From Rutpela maculata (taxonomy: Eukaryota > Arthropoda > Insecta > Coleoptera > Cerambycidae), in contig OW386293.2 in assembly GCA_936432065.2 (NCBI GenBank), positions 95,067,795 through 95,131,794 on the forward strand: a stretch of DNA of 64,000 bases, read 5' to 3'. The translations under genes and the position numbers were made by a program. This document shows positions 11,922-22,769 of the stretch, piece by piece. Within the stretch, counting starts at the first letter, position 1. Every line of letters begins with the position of its first letter. The notes beneath the pieces were generated by a model. That model was given only the letters and a program-made list of their open reading frames with translations. It did not search any database and was not told the origin of the DNA.

Positions 11922-11927
11922 TTTATT
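11922..11927 (-). terminator. polyadenylation signal of syntaxin-18 gene
   Basis: On the minus strand this is AATAAA, 36 nt past the stop codon of the syntaxin-18 ORF. A short 3' UTR of this kind is common in insects. Confidence 0.55.
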
Positions 11928-11963
11928 TACACTATTCTAAGCATGAAGTAGCAAGAAAACTAC

Positions 11964-12902
11964 CTAGTCATTATACCAATCCAAAAAGAGTAATGAAAAT
12001 GACATAACCAACAAAAAGAACAAAACCCAAACCCTTAACCCTGCATTTCTTTGAATCGCTTGCCTAATTTGCTCATTCGCATCTTTCACGTTTTCCGTTG
12101 CACCAACGACTGTAGTCGCTATCCTTTCTATATCTTTTTCTTGCTGAAGCACTTTTTCTGTAAACAGTTCTTGTAATTCAGATATATGCACCACTTTGCT
12201 TTCCATTTGCCTCACTTCATCGGAAATACTATTTAACTCGTTATACAAAAGATCATTTTCCGACTCGAACATCTGCAATTCTTCAGCTGAAAGTTGGTCA
12301 TCGTAAGCCGCTGGAATGGAAGCTGGTGGAATATGAATTTCTTCCTTTTGGGGTGATACATTAGTTTCTAAGTTAATTTTACTTTGTTTTCCATTTTTCT
12401 CCAATAGTTGGCTCGAGGGTTTGGTCTCCAATTTAGATAGTTTGTGAGTTTCTATTACCCTTTTAACCCGGACAGCTTTAGCTTCGGTGTAAATTTTTGA
12501 CACAGTTTTTAAATATCTTTCAAGTGATCCTATCACACATTGGTAATGCTCCTCTTTCTGTTTAGTTTTTGGAAGTGACGTTATTTCTTTCTTATATTCG
12601 CTTATCAAATGTGTACATTTGCTAATAATACTTTCAGCCATGGTATCGATTTGATGGCGATCCACTTCAGTCATAGTTTTATTAGTTGACAAATAGTTTA
12701 AGACGTTCAAATACGCCGCTTTGTTCTCCAAGAAGAAATTCTGTAGGTTTGTAATTTGCTTAACGATTTCCTTAGCTTTCGTAAGATGAACATCTTTTTG
12801 TGTTCTACTAAACACATTCTGTTTTTGTTCTTTTAGACCAAGATTCTTATTTGTAGTACGAACTGTTTTCACACAAGCTTTAAATAACGTTGTAATATCC
12901 AT
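11964..12902 (-). CDS. Stx18: Syntaxin-18, ER Qa-SNARE
   Basis: A 312-residue protein read without interruption from MDITTLFKACVKTV to SLLFLDWYND and stop. Syntaxin-18 is the Qa-SNARE of the endoplasmic reticulum that works with Use1, Sec20 and Sec22b in Golgi-to-ER retrograde fusion. The N-terminal region (about 1-90) matches the family's SNARE-18 domain. The SNARE coiled coil spans about 205-285 and contains ELQELFTEKVLQQEKDIERI. Residues 290-308 (VWVLFFLLVMSFSLLFLDW) form the C-terminal membrane anchor with only a few residues beyond it, as in the family. The length is close to that of vertebrate orthologues (about 335). The gene is one exon. No poly-A tract follows it on the minus strand, so nothing marks it as a retrocopy. 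The start codon is the first in-frame ATG and gives the conserved N-terminus. Confidence 0.93.
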   Translation of the reverse strand: MDITTLFKACVKTVRTTNKNLGLKEQKQNVFSRTQKDVHLTKAKEIVKQITNLQNFFLENKAAYLNVLNYLSTNKTMTEVDRHQIDTMAESIISKCTHLISEYKKEITSLPKTKQKEEHYQCVIGSLERYLKTVSKIYTEAKAVRVKRVIETHKLSKLETKPSSQLLEKNGKQSKINLETNVSPQKEEIHIPPASIPAAYDDQLSAEELQMFESENDLLYNELNSISDEVRQMESKVVHISELQELFTEKVLQQEKDIERIATTVVGATENVKDANEQIRQAIQRNAGLRVWVLFFLLVMSFSLLFLDWYND

Positions 12903-13090
12903 TTTCTTATCATAGCATGGGAAAAAGAGAGTTCCTTATGCCAAGGAAACGTCATCTAAAGATGACAAATCATCGATTGCACATCACATAACCTCTCACA
13001 ATGAATTGACAATACAAGTGTCAATGACTGTCAAACTAAAACATCGGTCGATCGATAAAACCTTAAAAGCCCGAATAGCTGTTATACCGA
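12903..13090 (-). promoter_or_regulatory. putative promoter/5' UTR of syntaxin-18
   Basis: This is the region directly upstream of the start codon. It contains a GTCATCTAAAGATGAC palindrome (about 12952) and, on the minus strand, TTATCGATCGACCGAT at about 13053-13067, which resembles the DRE element (TATCGATA) of insect housekeeping promoters. No TATA box is seen. The assignment rests on position and one imperfect motif. Confidence 0.3.
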
Positions 13091-13435
13091 TTGGTAAAAA
13101 CTCGAAGCAAATTGCGCCAGAGGCGTATCATTTAATTTATTATAATTTGATAAACAATTTTAAAAAAGGATTCTGACCTATACTACAAAATTCGTTTATA
13201 TCATATATTGCCAAGGGATTTCGGACTACTAATGAATTTTTTTGAACGATTCCTGATTAATTTAAACAATAAGATGAGAGTTTCGTATTGAAACACCCTC
13301 GAAGTAGGTGGGAATTTCGGGAAGGCGAATTTACTTTTTTCTTTGATCAAAACATGAATGCAATTTGTCCTATTGAACACATATTATATTGAATATGTTA
13401 AATCAGCACGATGCTAAGCGTACTCAACATTCCAA

Positions 13436-14883
13436 CAGAACAATTAAATAAGGACATATTATAGCATAACCATTCTTTTAGGGCAATGTTACGAAAAAGG
13501 ATATGTATCCCCTTACCTCCATGTGTTTAATTATATAATGAAAACATACCCACCACTCGTCGGCTCTGAACTGAGATCTGACCCAGGCGCATTATTGTAA
13601 TCTCTAATACTAATAAATTTGTTTTGATTGATTGATTGGTATGATCCGCAGCCCAGAATTTTTTTTTTGGGGGGGTGGAGGGTGCGTTAGAGGTGACTTC
13701 GGATTCGGTTTCAGCGGGTCCAAATACATAAGGATACACTGAACTGGTCCGCAGGCCAGACCACTTTTTCTTTGTTTTGGGGGCGTTTTTTTGGGGTGAG
13801 GGGTGAAAAACGGGCGAATCTGACTTCGGATTTGGTTTCAGATGGTCCAAATACATAAGGATTCACTGGTATGTTCCGCAGGGCAGACTTTTTTTGGGAT
13901 TGGGTGTGAGAATCAAGCCAATCTGATAATTCTGACTTCGGATTCGGTTTCAGCGGGTCCAAATACATAAGGATACACTGGTCTGGTCCACAGGCCAGCC
14001 AGCCGTTAAATTTTTTTGGTCGTCTGTTTATCCGCCGGAACAAAAGCGTATTTATCTTCGGCCGGCCCTACCCGGCCCCAGAGCCACCGGCCCGACGGGC
14101 ATTTGCCCATCTGTCCCGTCCACCCCTGCTTAAACCAAAATAATTTATGCAATCGAATGTTTCTAGCCATAATGCAACTTACAGTGGTCATCTCCACTAT
14201 AAACTTATGAGTATGGTAGCGCTGTTTACACCAATTGTTGACGAAAAGCTGATTATTGCAACACGACCTATTCCAAGGAAAATTTATGACTACCCCAAAC
14301 ATCTCCCAACCACCCAAGAACATGCTTGCTGAACGATCAAAGTAGCTTATTATATTTCAAATAACAAATTAGAAAGAGTCAGTTAAGTCACAAATCAATA
14401 CTGGTGGAATAAGGTGGAATAAGGACATATTCCGTAAAGCCGAAACGGGTACAGGATCTAATCTGTTTTATTGTATTGTAGAAGTCGTTCAGCTCTTCTT
14501 TTTCTCTGCAAGATATTGGATCAGTTTTTTCTATTCTACGACGTGTTTATAATTATTATTTGCTACTTTAATTAATAGCAACCGCTCTGTTGATGAAAAA
14601 TTGACAACGAATGTTTGCCCTCGACGCCATGTTGACAGTCGCGTAGTTTGGATTGCCTAATAAGCGCTATTGCTAATAAGTTATTTAAATTCAATGAAAA
14701 TATCATTGAATTGCTTAATTTAATATTAGAGTATTCTGAAATTTAACACTTTTGTTCACAAAGTGGTGGGTATGTTTTCATTATATAATTAAACACATGG
14801 AGGTAAGGGGATACATATCCTTTTTCGTAACATTGCCCTAAAAGAATGGTTATGCTATAATATGTCCTTATTTAATTGTTCTG
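13436..14883. mobile_element. 1.45-kb foldback element with 122-bp TIRs
   Basis: Positions 13436-13557 and 14762-14883 are inverted copies of each other, essentially identical over 122 bp and starting CAGAACAATTAAATAAGG. The interior contains a 110-135 bp unit array (13640-14010), a GC-rich GGCCGGCCC block (about 14055-14130) and the end of the MITE family seen at 29220 (about 14600-14685). No transposase is present. I could not identify a clear target duplication. The right end directly adjoins the 3' hairpin of the Jockey-like LINE at 14883. Confidence 0.72.
13640..14010 (-). repeat. array of ~130-bp units (array M), three units
   Basis: The landmark AAATACATAAGGATACACTG (or close variants) recurs at about 13720, 13850 and 13960. 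Each occurrence is linked to a stretch about GACTTCGGATTCGGTTTCAG and a G-rich/T-rich block. The same units occur at 16605-17300 and 51770-52405. No reading frame is conserved between units. Confidence 0.75.
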
Positions 14884-14921
14884 CATATTCACCACGTCGA
14901 GTAGCGTCGTGGTGAATATGC
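14883..14921 (-). other. LINE 3'-UTR stem-loop, copy 1
   Basis: A 14-bp perfect stem (GCATATTCACCACG with its complement) encloses an 11-nt loop, which reads ACGCTACTCGA on the sense strand. The equivalent place in the other LINE copy (34512-34559) has a different stem sequence that also pairs, and a similar loop start (GACGCCAC). Confidence 0.7.
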
Positions 14922-16602
14922 GGTCGGTGAAGCGGGTCTGGTCTCGGCTATGACAACGGATCAAATGGAAGTTAGGGCTCCTGTTTAAAATATAAAAACT
15001 TAAACCTAACAATTTGTAAATATAACCATGAAAAAGTTTTAAAATACTTAAGACTACTTAAAGTTAAAACTGAGTTCTTACTAGGGATTAGGGCGCGCAC
15101 ACGCGCACTGTTTTTTTAAAAAGATCGGGTTGCTGGTATGGGGAAAAACTCAACGAAAAAACCCGTTCGAACCAATAACGACATTCATCCGATGGTCTGT
15201 TTGCCTTCGGAAAGGTAGGGTGGAAGGGAAGTTATGATTTAAACGGTTTTGGTTTGCAAGAAGTTATTGGTCGAGAGGGGATTTAGAAAAGAGACAAAAA
15301 GGACAAAAGAACAAAAACTAACATAATTAACAAAAATGAGACGAATAGAGAGAATAGAAAGGGGTTTGAGGTAAAAGGTGGTGAAAAGTAAAAGGTGGTG
15401 AAAGGGAAATTGTGGTATAGGAAAGTGGTGCTAAGGAAGTTGTAGAAAGACAGGCAACGCCTGGTATGGTAGTGGGTGTTTCAAGTTGAAAAGTATGGCA
15501 TTATGCTGTCTGATTCGTGTAATGTCGCGGGTTAGCGGACTATCGCCCAGTTTGAATTGATAGAATTTTTGCGATATATTCTGGACGAAATCCGCTAGTG
15601 GGGTTATGTCGTGGCAACGTGCGTAGAGATCGCTGAGGAAGGTGTACCTACCGGAGTCTGAAATGGGCGCATAAATTTATGTTCTAAAATTCTAAGTTTC
15701 CGCATTGTCGTGGCCGGGATGCTACACCACACCGGCGCCGCGTATGTGATAGCCGGCCTGATCACCATCGTATACAACAATTTTTTATTAGTCCTGTTTA
15801 GTCCGCTACCCCGCGCCAGTAGCGGATACAGACTCCTGGACATGGAGTAGACCTTTCGTATAGTCTCGTTAACGTGAGTGTTGAATGTCAGTCTTCTGTC
15901 CAAGTTCACCCCCAAATACTTCACGCACCTTTTGATTGGAATTTGGCGACCCCCGATCGAAATTGGTGTTAAAATGCGGTTCTCTGTGAACCGGCGCGTG
16001 AAGGGTATGGCCTCCGACTTTTCGGCGTTGATACGAATCTTCCACTTGTCGTAATATGCCGTGGCATGAGCCATGTGCGCCTTTAGCAGCATGTTCGCCA
16101 CTTGTGCATTGTGCGAATGCGCGTATATGGCCGTGTCGTCGGTGTACTTGGCGAGGTTCGTATTCGGAAACTTCGGAAAGTCGGAGACGTATAAGTTGTA
16201 TAACTTGGGTGACAGGTACGAGCCCTGGGGGGCACCCGCGCGAATATCCCGCCGAGTTGAAAGTTTGTTATTCACCCTGACCTGCAGTGATCTGTCTGTC
16301 AGGAAAGAGTGAATTAGTTTTGTGATATACGTAGGAAAGTTCAAAGAGTTGAGTTTGTGGAGTAAGCCCGGGATTCATACTGTATCGAAAGCTTTCTCAA
16401 TATCGAGCAGCACCATGACGGTGCTTTTTCCGCGGTTGCACTGCACTTTGACGTCATTCACGATCCTGACGATCTGGTGCACAGTGCCCCTGCCTTTCTT
16501 GAAACCAAACTGACATTCATCGTCGATGTGGAGTTCATCCTGGGCAGCGTCTAGTCTGACCAGGATGACCGCTTCTCCACCAACTTGGAAATCGTCGACC
16601 AT
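14883..16602 (-). pseudogene. Jockey-like LINE, 5'-truncated reverse transcriptase
   Basis: The minus strand reads ECQFGFKKGRGTVHQIVRIV ... MVLLDIEKAFDTV, then a stop at 16380 in place of Trp, then NFPTYITKLIHSFLTDRSLQ, RAGAPQGSYLSPKLYNLYVSD and KYTDDTAIYAHS. The catalytic YADD is altered to YTDD. It continues through KYLGVNLDRRLTF to about 15604, where the frame is lost in the region equivalent to FMRLISNSG of the second copy at 33009. The 3' UTR carries a strong stem-loop at 14883-14921. About 80 nt of 3' end present in the plus-strand copy, including its tail, are missing here. It is inactive. Confidence 0.85.
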
Positions 16603-16604
16603 AC

Positions 16605-17300
16605 CAGTGTATCTTTATGTGAAACCGAATCCGAAGTCAAAATTGTCAGATTCGCTCATTTTTCATCCCTAACCCCAAAAAACACCCTCAAAACAAAAAA
16701 AGTGGCCTGTCCTGCGGACCAGATCAGTGTATCTTATGTATTTGGACTCGCTGAAAACAAATCAGAAGTCAGAATTGTCAGATAGGCTCGTTTTTCACCC
16801 TTAGTCCCAAAGAAACACCCCCAAAACAAAAAAGTGGTCTGTCCGATGCATCAGACCAGCGTACCCTTACTAAATACATAAGGATACAGTACATTTTGGG
16901 GGGAAGGGGGTGTTCTTTGGGGGTTGGGGGTGAAAAGCGAGCCAATCTGACAATTCTGACTTCGGATTCGGTTTCAGCGGGTTCAAATGTATAAGGATAC
17001 ACTGATCTGGTCCGTAGGTCAGACCACTTTTTGTTTGTTTTGGGGGTGTTTTTTGGGGTTGGGGGTAAAAAACGAGCGAATCTGACAATTCTGACATCGG
17101 ATTCTGTTTTAGAGAGTCCAAATACATAAGGATACACTGGTATGGTCCCCAGGTCAGACCACTTTCTTTTTGGGGGGGGGATTAGGTGAAAAACGAGCCA
17201 ATCTGACAATTCTGACTTCGGAATCGGTTTCAGCGGGTCCAAATACATAGGAACACACTTATCTCTTTCGCTGGTCAGACCACTTTTTTTTGTGTGTGGC
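16605..17300. repeat. head-to-head array M, 2 plus-strand and 3-4 minus-strand units
   Basis: Units of 110-135 bp run in plus orientation from 16605 to about 16865 and in minus orientation from about 16870 to 17290. The whole can fold back on itself. The minus-oriented landmark AAATACATAAGGATACA and variants occur at about 16872, 16984, 17119 and 17239. The left end is joined directly to the truncated LINE at 16602. The same two-plus-three arrangement is seen at 51770-52405. Confidence 0.75.
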
Positions 17301-17458
17301 TATTATTAATCTACTGTTACAGTGTTAAAATGTTTAATTTCCTTATTTCGTTCTATTGTTTTTAGTGTCATTAAATTTTAATAAAGAGTATGGATGTTTA
17401 GTGGCCTTTTTAAAAATGTTACTGAGACGATAGCAGTTTGCTTTAGACCGTGGTTGAG

Positions 17459-17717
17459 CAGGCCCCGCGCATCAAATCATAGGCCCCAGTACCAAATTCA
17501 CTGGCGGGCCCTCGCGCCTAATAATTGATGAGCGGGGGGCAGAAATTTGAAAAAAAATTATCTGGCGGACCCCCGCGCTTAATAATTGATGAGCGGGGGG
17601 AGGGAGAAACTAAAAAAAAAATAGTCAAATTCTCTGGCGGCCCCCCGCTACGGGCCCCTCGGAAACGCGCGCCCTTACAATCAGTACCCAATAGACCCCC
17701 CAAACGCGGGGGGCCTG
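17459..17717. mobile_element. hAT-type MITE with 8-bp target duplication
   Basis: A 259-bp unit with ends CAGGCCCCGCGCATC and GGGGGGCCTG, flanked by perfect TGGTTGAG copies (17451-17458 and 17718-17725). It contains two GATGAGCGGGGGG blocks. It shares ends with the 102-bp unit at 6821-6922, which looks like an internally deleted relative. Confidence 0.88.
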
Positions 17718-18138
17718 TGGTTGAGTCAGACTGCGGGTTAGTACTTTGGACCTTTAAATAATTTTTGCAATTACATGAAAATTCGTTTGACGAAACCTAT
17801 TTTTCGAAGAAAATGTTTTTGCAACTCGATTTTCTAACTTTTCGTTTTAGAGCGTTCGGCTTTGAAAAATACAAAACTTGCGCATTTTTCCCCTTAGGCC
17901 TTGGCCCACAAAAAAAATGATCCTGCCCTAGCCCACTTAAATGTGAGGTTCTAGTTCCCTGGCTGATTGGACCGTTTCCCTAAGATTCCCAGGGCCCTGC
18001 CGGTTGGACTGACACCACCCACCCATGGTTTAAGAAGCCGACCATAAAACGAGTGACGAGCTTAAAAGGGGGAAGAGGTTCATCAAAGCGTTACAAAATT
18101 TCACATGGAGAGGTTAAATTTTATTTCATAATTTTTTT

Positions 18139-18862
18139 ACTTCCACGTCCAGTGGAAGTATAGTAACGACAAAAAAATTTTTAAAAATTTTTATTGTCCA
18201 AATAGGCTTAAAATGTCATGAAACGTCGAGATTTTAAGTTTAAGCGAAAAAAAAATTTCTGTCTGTCTGTCGGTCTGTCTGTCGGTTTGTCTGTAACTTT
18301 TTTTGTGCGCACGTTTACTCTGAAACCGTTTAAGATATTGACTTGAAATTTGGTACACATTTGTACTTTAACGAGATCTAGAACTAGATTGTATTTTCAT
18401 CTTGTTCCGTCGAAGGGTTGGGGGGTAAATTTTGGTAAATTGGGGTAAATTTGGGGTAAATGGGTAAATCAAGCAGGTAGGAGTCCATGAAATTGGTATT
18501 TAGTATATACAAGAGAAGCTGAGGTCTCAAAAAAATGTTTGGCATTAGCCACCCCCATTACCACCCCCACCTCCTTATTAAAGGGGATGAAAAAAAAATG
18601 TGATTTAGTGCATGTACAGGAACCAGAAACCTCAAAATATTTTTTTACTTCATCCACCCCCCACTACCACCCCCCTATCACCAACCCCACCCCACTACCG
18701 ATGTGGGGTATCGTTTTATGGGTTTTTGGGGTAGAGGATTTCAAATATTATATTATTAAAGTTCCATAAACAATTATTTTCACATACAAGTTTTTTCGTT
18801 GTGAGTGACTCGGATAGAGAATCTGGATGTGGAAGTAGTGATTCCTTGGGCAGCGGTTTTTT
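18139..18862 (+). repeat. dispersed repeat family A, complete copy
   Basis: It begins with the hairpin ACTTCCACGTCCAGTGGAAGT and has a GTCTGTCTGTCGGTC tract at about 18260. Next comes GTGCGCACGTTTACTCTG, followed by GGGGTAAAT runs, C-rich CCACCCCCA blocks, then ATCTGGATGTGGAAGT and a conserved right end GGGCAGCGGTTTTTT. Other copies or pieces lie at 19584, 43437+46189, 50496 (minus), 61205 and 61582 (minus). It is non-coding. Its class is uncertain; a non-autonomous DNA transposon is my best guess. Confidence 0.72.
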
Positions 18863-19145
18863 AGTGACATTTTTTTGAAGGCGATTCAATTTTTTTTTTT
18901 TAATTTTAATACTTTAATTTTTGTTAATGAGAATTTTTAATTTCTAGAAAGTAATGAAAATAATAATAAGTTCATAAAAAACTTAACGTTGTCGTTATCT
19001 ATCACAGAAGGGGACTCAAAATATACATTCTTGCGATAACTTCTTCCTTCTCTATTTTCATACATCAGTAATGTTTTGTTGACTAACGATTTCTAAGACT
19101 ACAGTAAGCATCAAAAGCATTTGAAAAGTATAACAGCTTCAAAAC

Positions 19146-19419
19146 CAGGCCTGTAGCTAGAAAGTACTTTCAGGGCGGGCAAACAATTTTTCAGGACGGG
19201 TCCGTAAAAAAAGTCCGAAAAATTTTTCGATGAGCGGGGGGGGGGGGAGAAATCCAGAAAAAAATTTTAATCCGAAAAATTTAGACAATTTTTACCCAAT
19301 CTCTTTCAAAATATTAAAAAGACAGTTAAAATTGCCCCCATTACGATCACCGTAGGTCGGGCGAAACTTATTCCAGGACGGACAGTGCCCGTCCTGGCCC
19401 CCCCCTAGCTACAGGCCTG
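19146..19419. mobile_element. hAT-type MITE with 8-bp target duplication
   Basis: A 274-bp unit with inverted ends CAGGCCTGTAGCTAG and the complement. Perfect TTCAAAAC copies flank it (19138-19145 and 19420-19427). It includes a GATGAGCGGGGGGGGG tract related to the 17459 unit. Confidence 0.88.
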
Positions 19420-19583
19420 TTCAAAACTACAATAAAAGGTTGCAAATACATAAAAATATATTCTTGCTATGGTAAATAAAAAGTATAGGGACATAATTTA
19501 TGTTGTATGGTACATTTGTTGCGATCAATGAATGGATATGGTATTTTAGTTTATAAGGGTGAATGATCAGTGGAAGTTATTTT

Positions 19584-20130
19584 ACTTCCACATCCAGTGG
19601 AAGTATAGTAACGACAAAATATTTTTTTAAAAATTTTATTGTTCAAATAGGCTTAGAATATCATGAAACGTCGAGATTTCAAGTTTGAGAGAAAAAAATT
19701 TTTCTGACTGTCTGTCGGTCTGTATGTAATTTTTTTTTTGTGCGCACGTTTACTCTGGAACCGTTTGAGATATTGACTTGAAATTTGGTATACATATGTA
19801 CTTTAACGAGATCTAGAACTAGATCTTGTTTCGTCGAAGGGTTGGGGAGTAAATTGGGGTAAATTTGTGGTACATTGGTAAATCAAGCAGGTAAGAGTCC
19901 ATAAAATTGGTATTTAGTATATACAAAAGAAGCTAAGGTCTCGAAAAAAAATTTTGGCATTAGCCACCCCCATTACCACCCCCACCTCATTATTAAAGGG
20001 GATGAAAAAAATTGTGATTTAGTGTGTGTATATGTGTACAAGAACCAGAAACCTCAAAATATTTTTTACTTCATCCACCCCCACTACCACCCCCATCCCA
20101 CTACCGTGGGGTATCGTTTTATGGGTTTTA
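19584..20130 (+). repeat. family A repeat, 3'-truncated copy
   Basis: It starts ACTTCCACATCCAGTGGAAG and follows the 18139 copy closely through the GTCTGTCGGTC tract and the CCACCCCC blocks. It then departs after GGGTATCGTTTTATGGGTTT, where it meets repeat B. Confidence 0.7.
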
Positions 20131-20164
20131 GGTTTTTTAAGTTTATTGTTATTTTTAATGATTG

Positions 20165-20450
20165 TATCCGCACTTCTCATTTGAAACCAATATGGCTCCA
20201 AGCAAGCATTTAAAAATTGACGCAAATGATGTCTCAATATTGTTGATTACTAAAAATGGGCTGCTAATTGTAGGTTGGCTTTCCAACCTACAAAAATCGC
20301 CTTATTTATATTTAAAACTTTATGAACATAATATTGAACAAGATTTTAGTTGAAAGTACGAGAACCAAGCGGAAATTTTCATAATAGTGACATATATGTA
20401 TTTTTGAGGTTAGGTGTTTACCATCAATGTGACCGATGACGTCAACAATA
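20165..20450 (+). repeat. dispersed repeat B
   Basis: The stretch containing CAATATTGTTGATTACTAAA, GGTTGG...CCAACCTACAAAAA and ACTTTATGAACATAATATT has an inverted relative at about 54150-54440. The open reading 20162-20350 within it is therefore probably chance. Confidence 0.5.
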
Positions 20451-20859
20451 TGGCTTAGTGTTTTAGGCGGTAAAATTTTAATTCAAATTAAAAAATACTT
20501 TTATTTATTACGCAACTGGTTGTGGAAATTCAAACGTTTTTAGTTACATCCAATGAGATTTTAAAATTTGTGAAAACACCGAATTGTTCGAAATGCCATG
20601 TGAGAACATGTTTAAAGAGTTCGTATTACTACTACTATTTCAGATATTTTTTGCAACCGATGGTGCTATAGTGACCTAACCCAGACGTGGCCTTACCAAA
20701 AATCGACCCTACCAAAGATTTGCTCTACCAGAGATTGGCCCTACTGCAAATCTCATTCATCGGCCATTGACACGAGACGCCCATGTTTTGAAAACTGTCA
20801 TGCGCGTCAGCACAAACTATCAAAATCACCACTATTTATCGTACAAGCGCAGCAGAATT

Positions 20860-21032
20860 GCAAGGTTCTGTTGTTGTGTTCGGTATGTGCGCTTAAGATT
20901 AATTTTAAAATTTACGTAAGGCTTGCACTTTCGCTGTCGTGCCGTTGCAGTGGTGATTATAAATGCGTAGGTAGATAGATTAATTAGAAATAAGACCGTT
21001 GGTGAACCCGGTGACTCAAGAAATTCCTCAAA
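20860..21032 (+). promoter_or_regulatory. likely 5' UTR of glutamate dehydrogenase
   Basis: About 170 nt upstream of the Gdh start codon lack obvious repeat sequence, unlike the flanks, and contain no ATG in the coding frame after the last upstream stop. The transcription start cannot be placed from sequence alone. Confidence 0.35.
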
Positions 21033-21462
21033 ATGCTGAATTTAAAATTTATGTCGAAAATAAGTCCGCTGAAATCGCGAAGTGGAGAAATTGGCACCTT
21101 GCTGAAGGCCCTACCTGCAGCATGCACCCAGGGTCGCACGTACGCGGATCATGTAATTCCCGACAGGCTGAAGGATATGCCCACCAACCCCAACCCTAGG
21201 TTCTTTGATATGGTAGAATACTTTTTCCATAAAGCATGTGTGCTTGTCGAAGACAAACTCGTCGAGGATTTAGGCAAGGTAAAGGGGTCGAAGTTAACAT
21301 TAGATCAGAGAAAAGCTAAAGTCAAGGGTATTTTAACACACATGGAGCAATGCGACCACGTAATCGAAGTTGCATTTCCAATTAAGAGGGATAATGGAGA
21401 GTACGAAATTATTAAGGGATACCGAGCTCAACACAGCACCCACAGGACTCCTTGTAAAGGAG
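21033..21462 (+). CDS. Gdh: Glutamate dehydrogenase, mitochondrial, first coding exon
   Basis: The exon encodes 143 residues plus one base of a split codon. Residues 1-45 or so are basic and Ser/Leu-rich (LKFMSKISPLKSRSGEIGTL), as expected for a mitochondrial presequence. Then comes NPRFFDMVEYFFHKACVLVE, DKLVEDLGKVKG, GILTHMEQCDHVIEVAFPIK and YEIIKGYRAQHSTHRTPCKG, the highly conserved N-terminal half of hexameric glutamate dehydrogenase. The CKGG lysine contacts 2-oxoglutarate in known structures. The enzyme interconverts glutamate and 2-oxoglutarate plus ammonia in the matrix. The exon ends ...AAAGGAG at a GTAAGT donor in phase 1, within the CKGG segment. The expected next residues (IRYS and onward) are not found in the rest of the window, so the gene is partial here. 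In-frame ATGs at residues 1 and 7 are both possible starts. Confidence 0.9.
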
Positions 21463-21468
21463 GTAAGT
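21463..21468 (+). other. Gdh intron 1 splice donor
   Basis: GTAAGT directly follows AAAGGAG, a near-consensus 5' splice site. The open reading continues only six more codons and then stops, consistent with an intron. Confidence 0.8.
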
Positions 21469-22058
21469 CGATATAAATGTTGCTCTATTTAGATGCCCGG
21501 TGCCGGCCCAGTGGCTATTTTAAATTTATTTCAAAATTACGATGGGTTTTAATTAAAATTCCCTGTGTAGTGATAGACTATACTATTACTAGAGGTTATT
21601 ATTTATCGTGTACTTTGTACTAAGTATAGTTTTACGTTAATCGAATATTAACTAATATAATTCGAAAAAAAAATGATGTTTCTACCTATATAGGTAGATA
21701 TGTACCCATTATCTTAATATCAAAATATGCCGGTCTTTACGATACGATTTACCCATTTATTCCGAATTTTAATCGATATTCGGTTTTATATAAAAATAAC
21801 ATCGAGAAAAAATCACGCAAAAAATGCCCCTATTCGTACAAATATAACGACTACTAAACGTCTAGTTTTCCAAGCATCGCAGTTTCTGCCCTCATTTCTA
21901 ATCCAGTGTTACTAAACCATATTTTTTAAACAACTTCTGGTCTCTGATAGTTTCTAAAACATTTAATTAAGCATATTTCTTTGTTAGGGATGATCTTGGA
22001 AATGATGCATACATCTTCCAGACTATCTTTCTTTTGGCAAAAATGCCAATCTTATGTA
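21469..22058. other. Gdh intron, nothing assignable
   Basis: AT-rich sequence with no coding signal or clear repeat boundary. Confidence 0.5.
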
Positions 22059-22060
22059 TA

Positions 22061-22766
22061 CGGCTGTCCCAAGTCAAAACACTGTATAAACCATTTAACA
22101 AATTGTTCACCAGAGCACAAAAACAAACAATTACATTTTGTCGAAACCTTATTATATTTGAAAAAAATGTTAATACAGGGTGAATATATATATAGAACAC
22201 CTAATGCGACTATATATTATAAGTCGATATTAATTTCATTTGAATTAGGTTTTGAACACATTCAGTGTTTAGATTTGGGAAAAATCCGTTGAAAATTGGA
22301 AAAGTTCATTAAGCAAAACACATTTATATCGAAAAATAGCTAATTTATTTATACGGTTCTTAGTAAACAGGTAACAAAGTTGTATTGTTATTCATGTGTT
22401 AGGGTCTCCGATTCCCGATTTAGTTGCTCTAACCCATAGTCGTGGATGAGATTTGATTCGGCGTCGTTAACAGGTAAATTTAACCAAAATTCCAACACTG
22501 TATATCCCAAAACCAAGTTGAAACACGGTATATCCGACACATGCAGTGTTTATATTTAGGAAAGTGGATGTACAGTGTTTTAAATTGGTAACTTGATTCG
22601 GTTAGAGGATATACAGTGTTTACACATGAACTTTCTTCACAAACTCATAGGAATTTTAGTTTTCCTCAATCACGGATTGGTAGATGTTGATACTTTATAT
22701 CGAAAAATGTAAAAATATCATTTTTGATGAAAGTGGCTTATACAGTGTTTTGACTTGGGACAGCCG
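22061..22766. mobile_element. TA-flanked MITE with iterated end motif
   Basis: The ends are CGGCTGTCCCAAGTCAAAAC (22061) and its complement (to 22766), flanked by TA (22059-22060 and 22767-22768). The terminal motif TACAGTGTTTNNANTTGG is repeated inside. One orientation has CAGTGTTTAGATTTGGGA at about 22262, CAGTGTTTATATTTAGG at about 22545, TACAGTGTTTTAAATTGG at about 22571 and TACAGTGTTTACAC at about 22612. The other orientation has AACACTGTATATCCC at about 22495. It encodes no protein. The target site suggests a Tc1/mariner-class transposase. Confidence 0.8.
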
Positions 22767-22769
22767 TAT

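Noticed and set aside
13527..14323. Three overlapping minus-strand readings of 105-110 codons
   Set aside because: They cover array M units and MITE debris inside a foldback element and show no protein family features.
16778..17248. 156-codon minus-strand reading with repeated Pro/Lys segments
   Set aside because: It is the translation of the array M units; the same units in other loci shift frame and contain stops.
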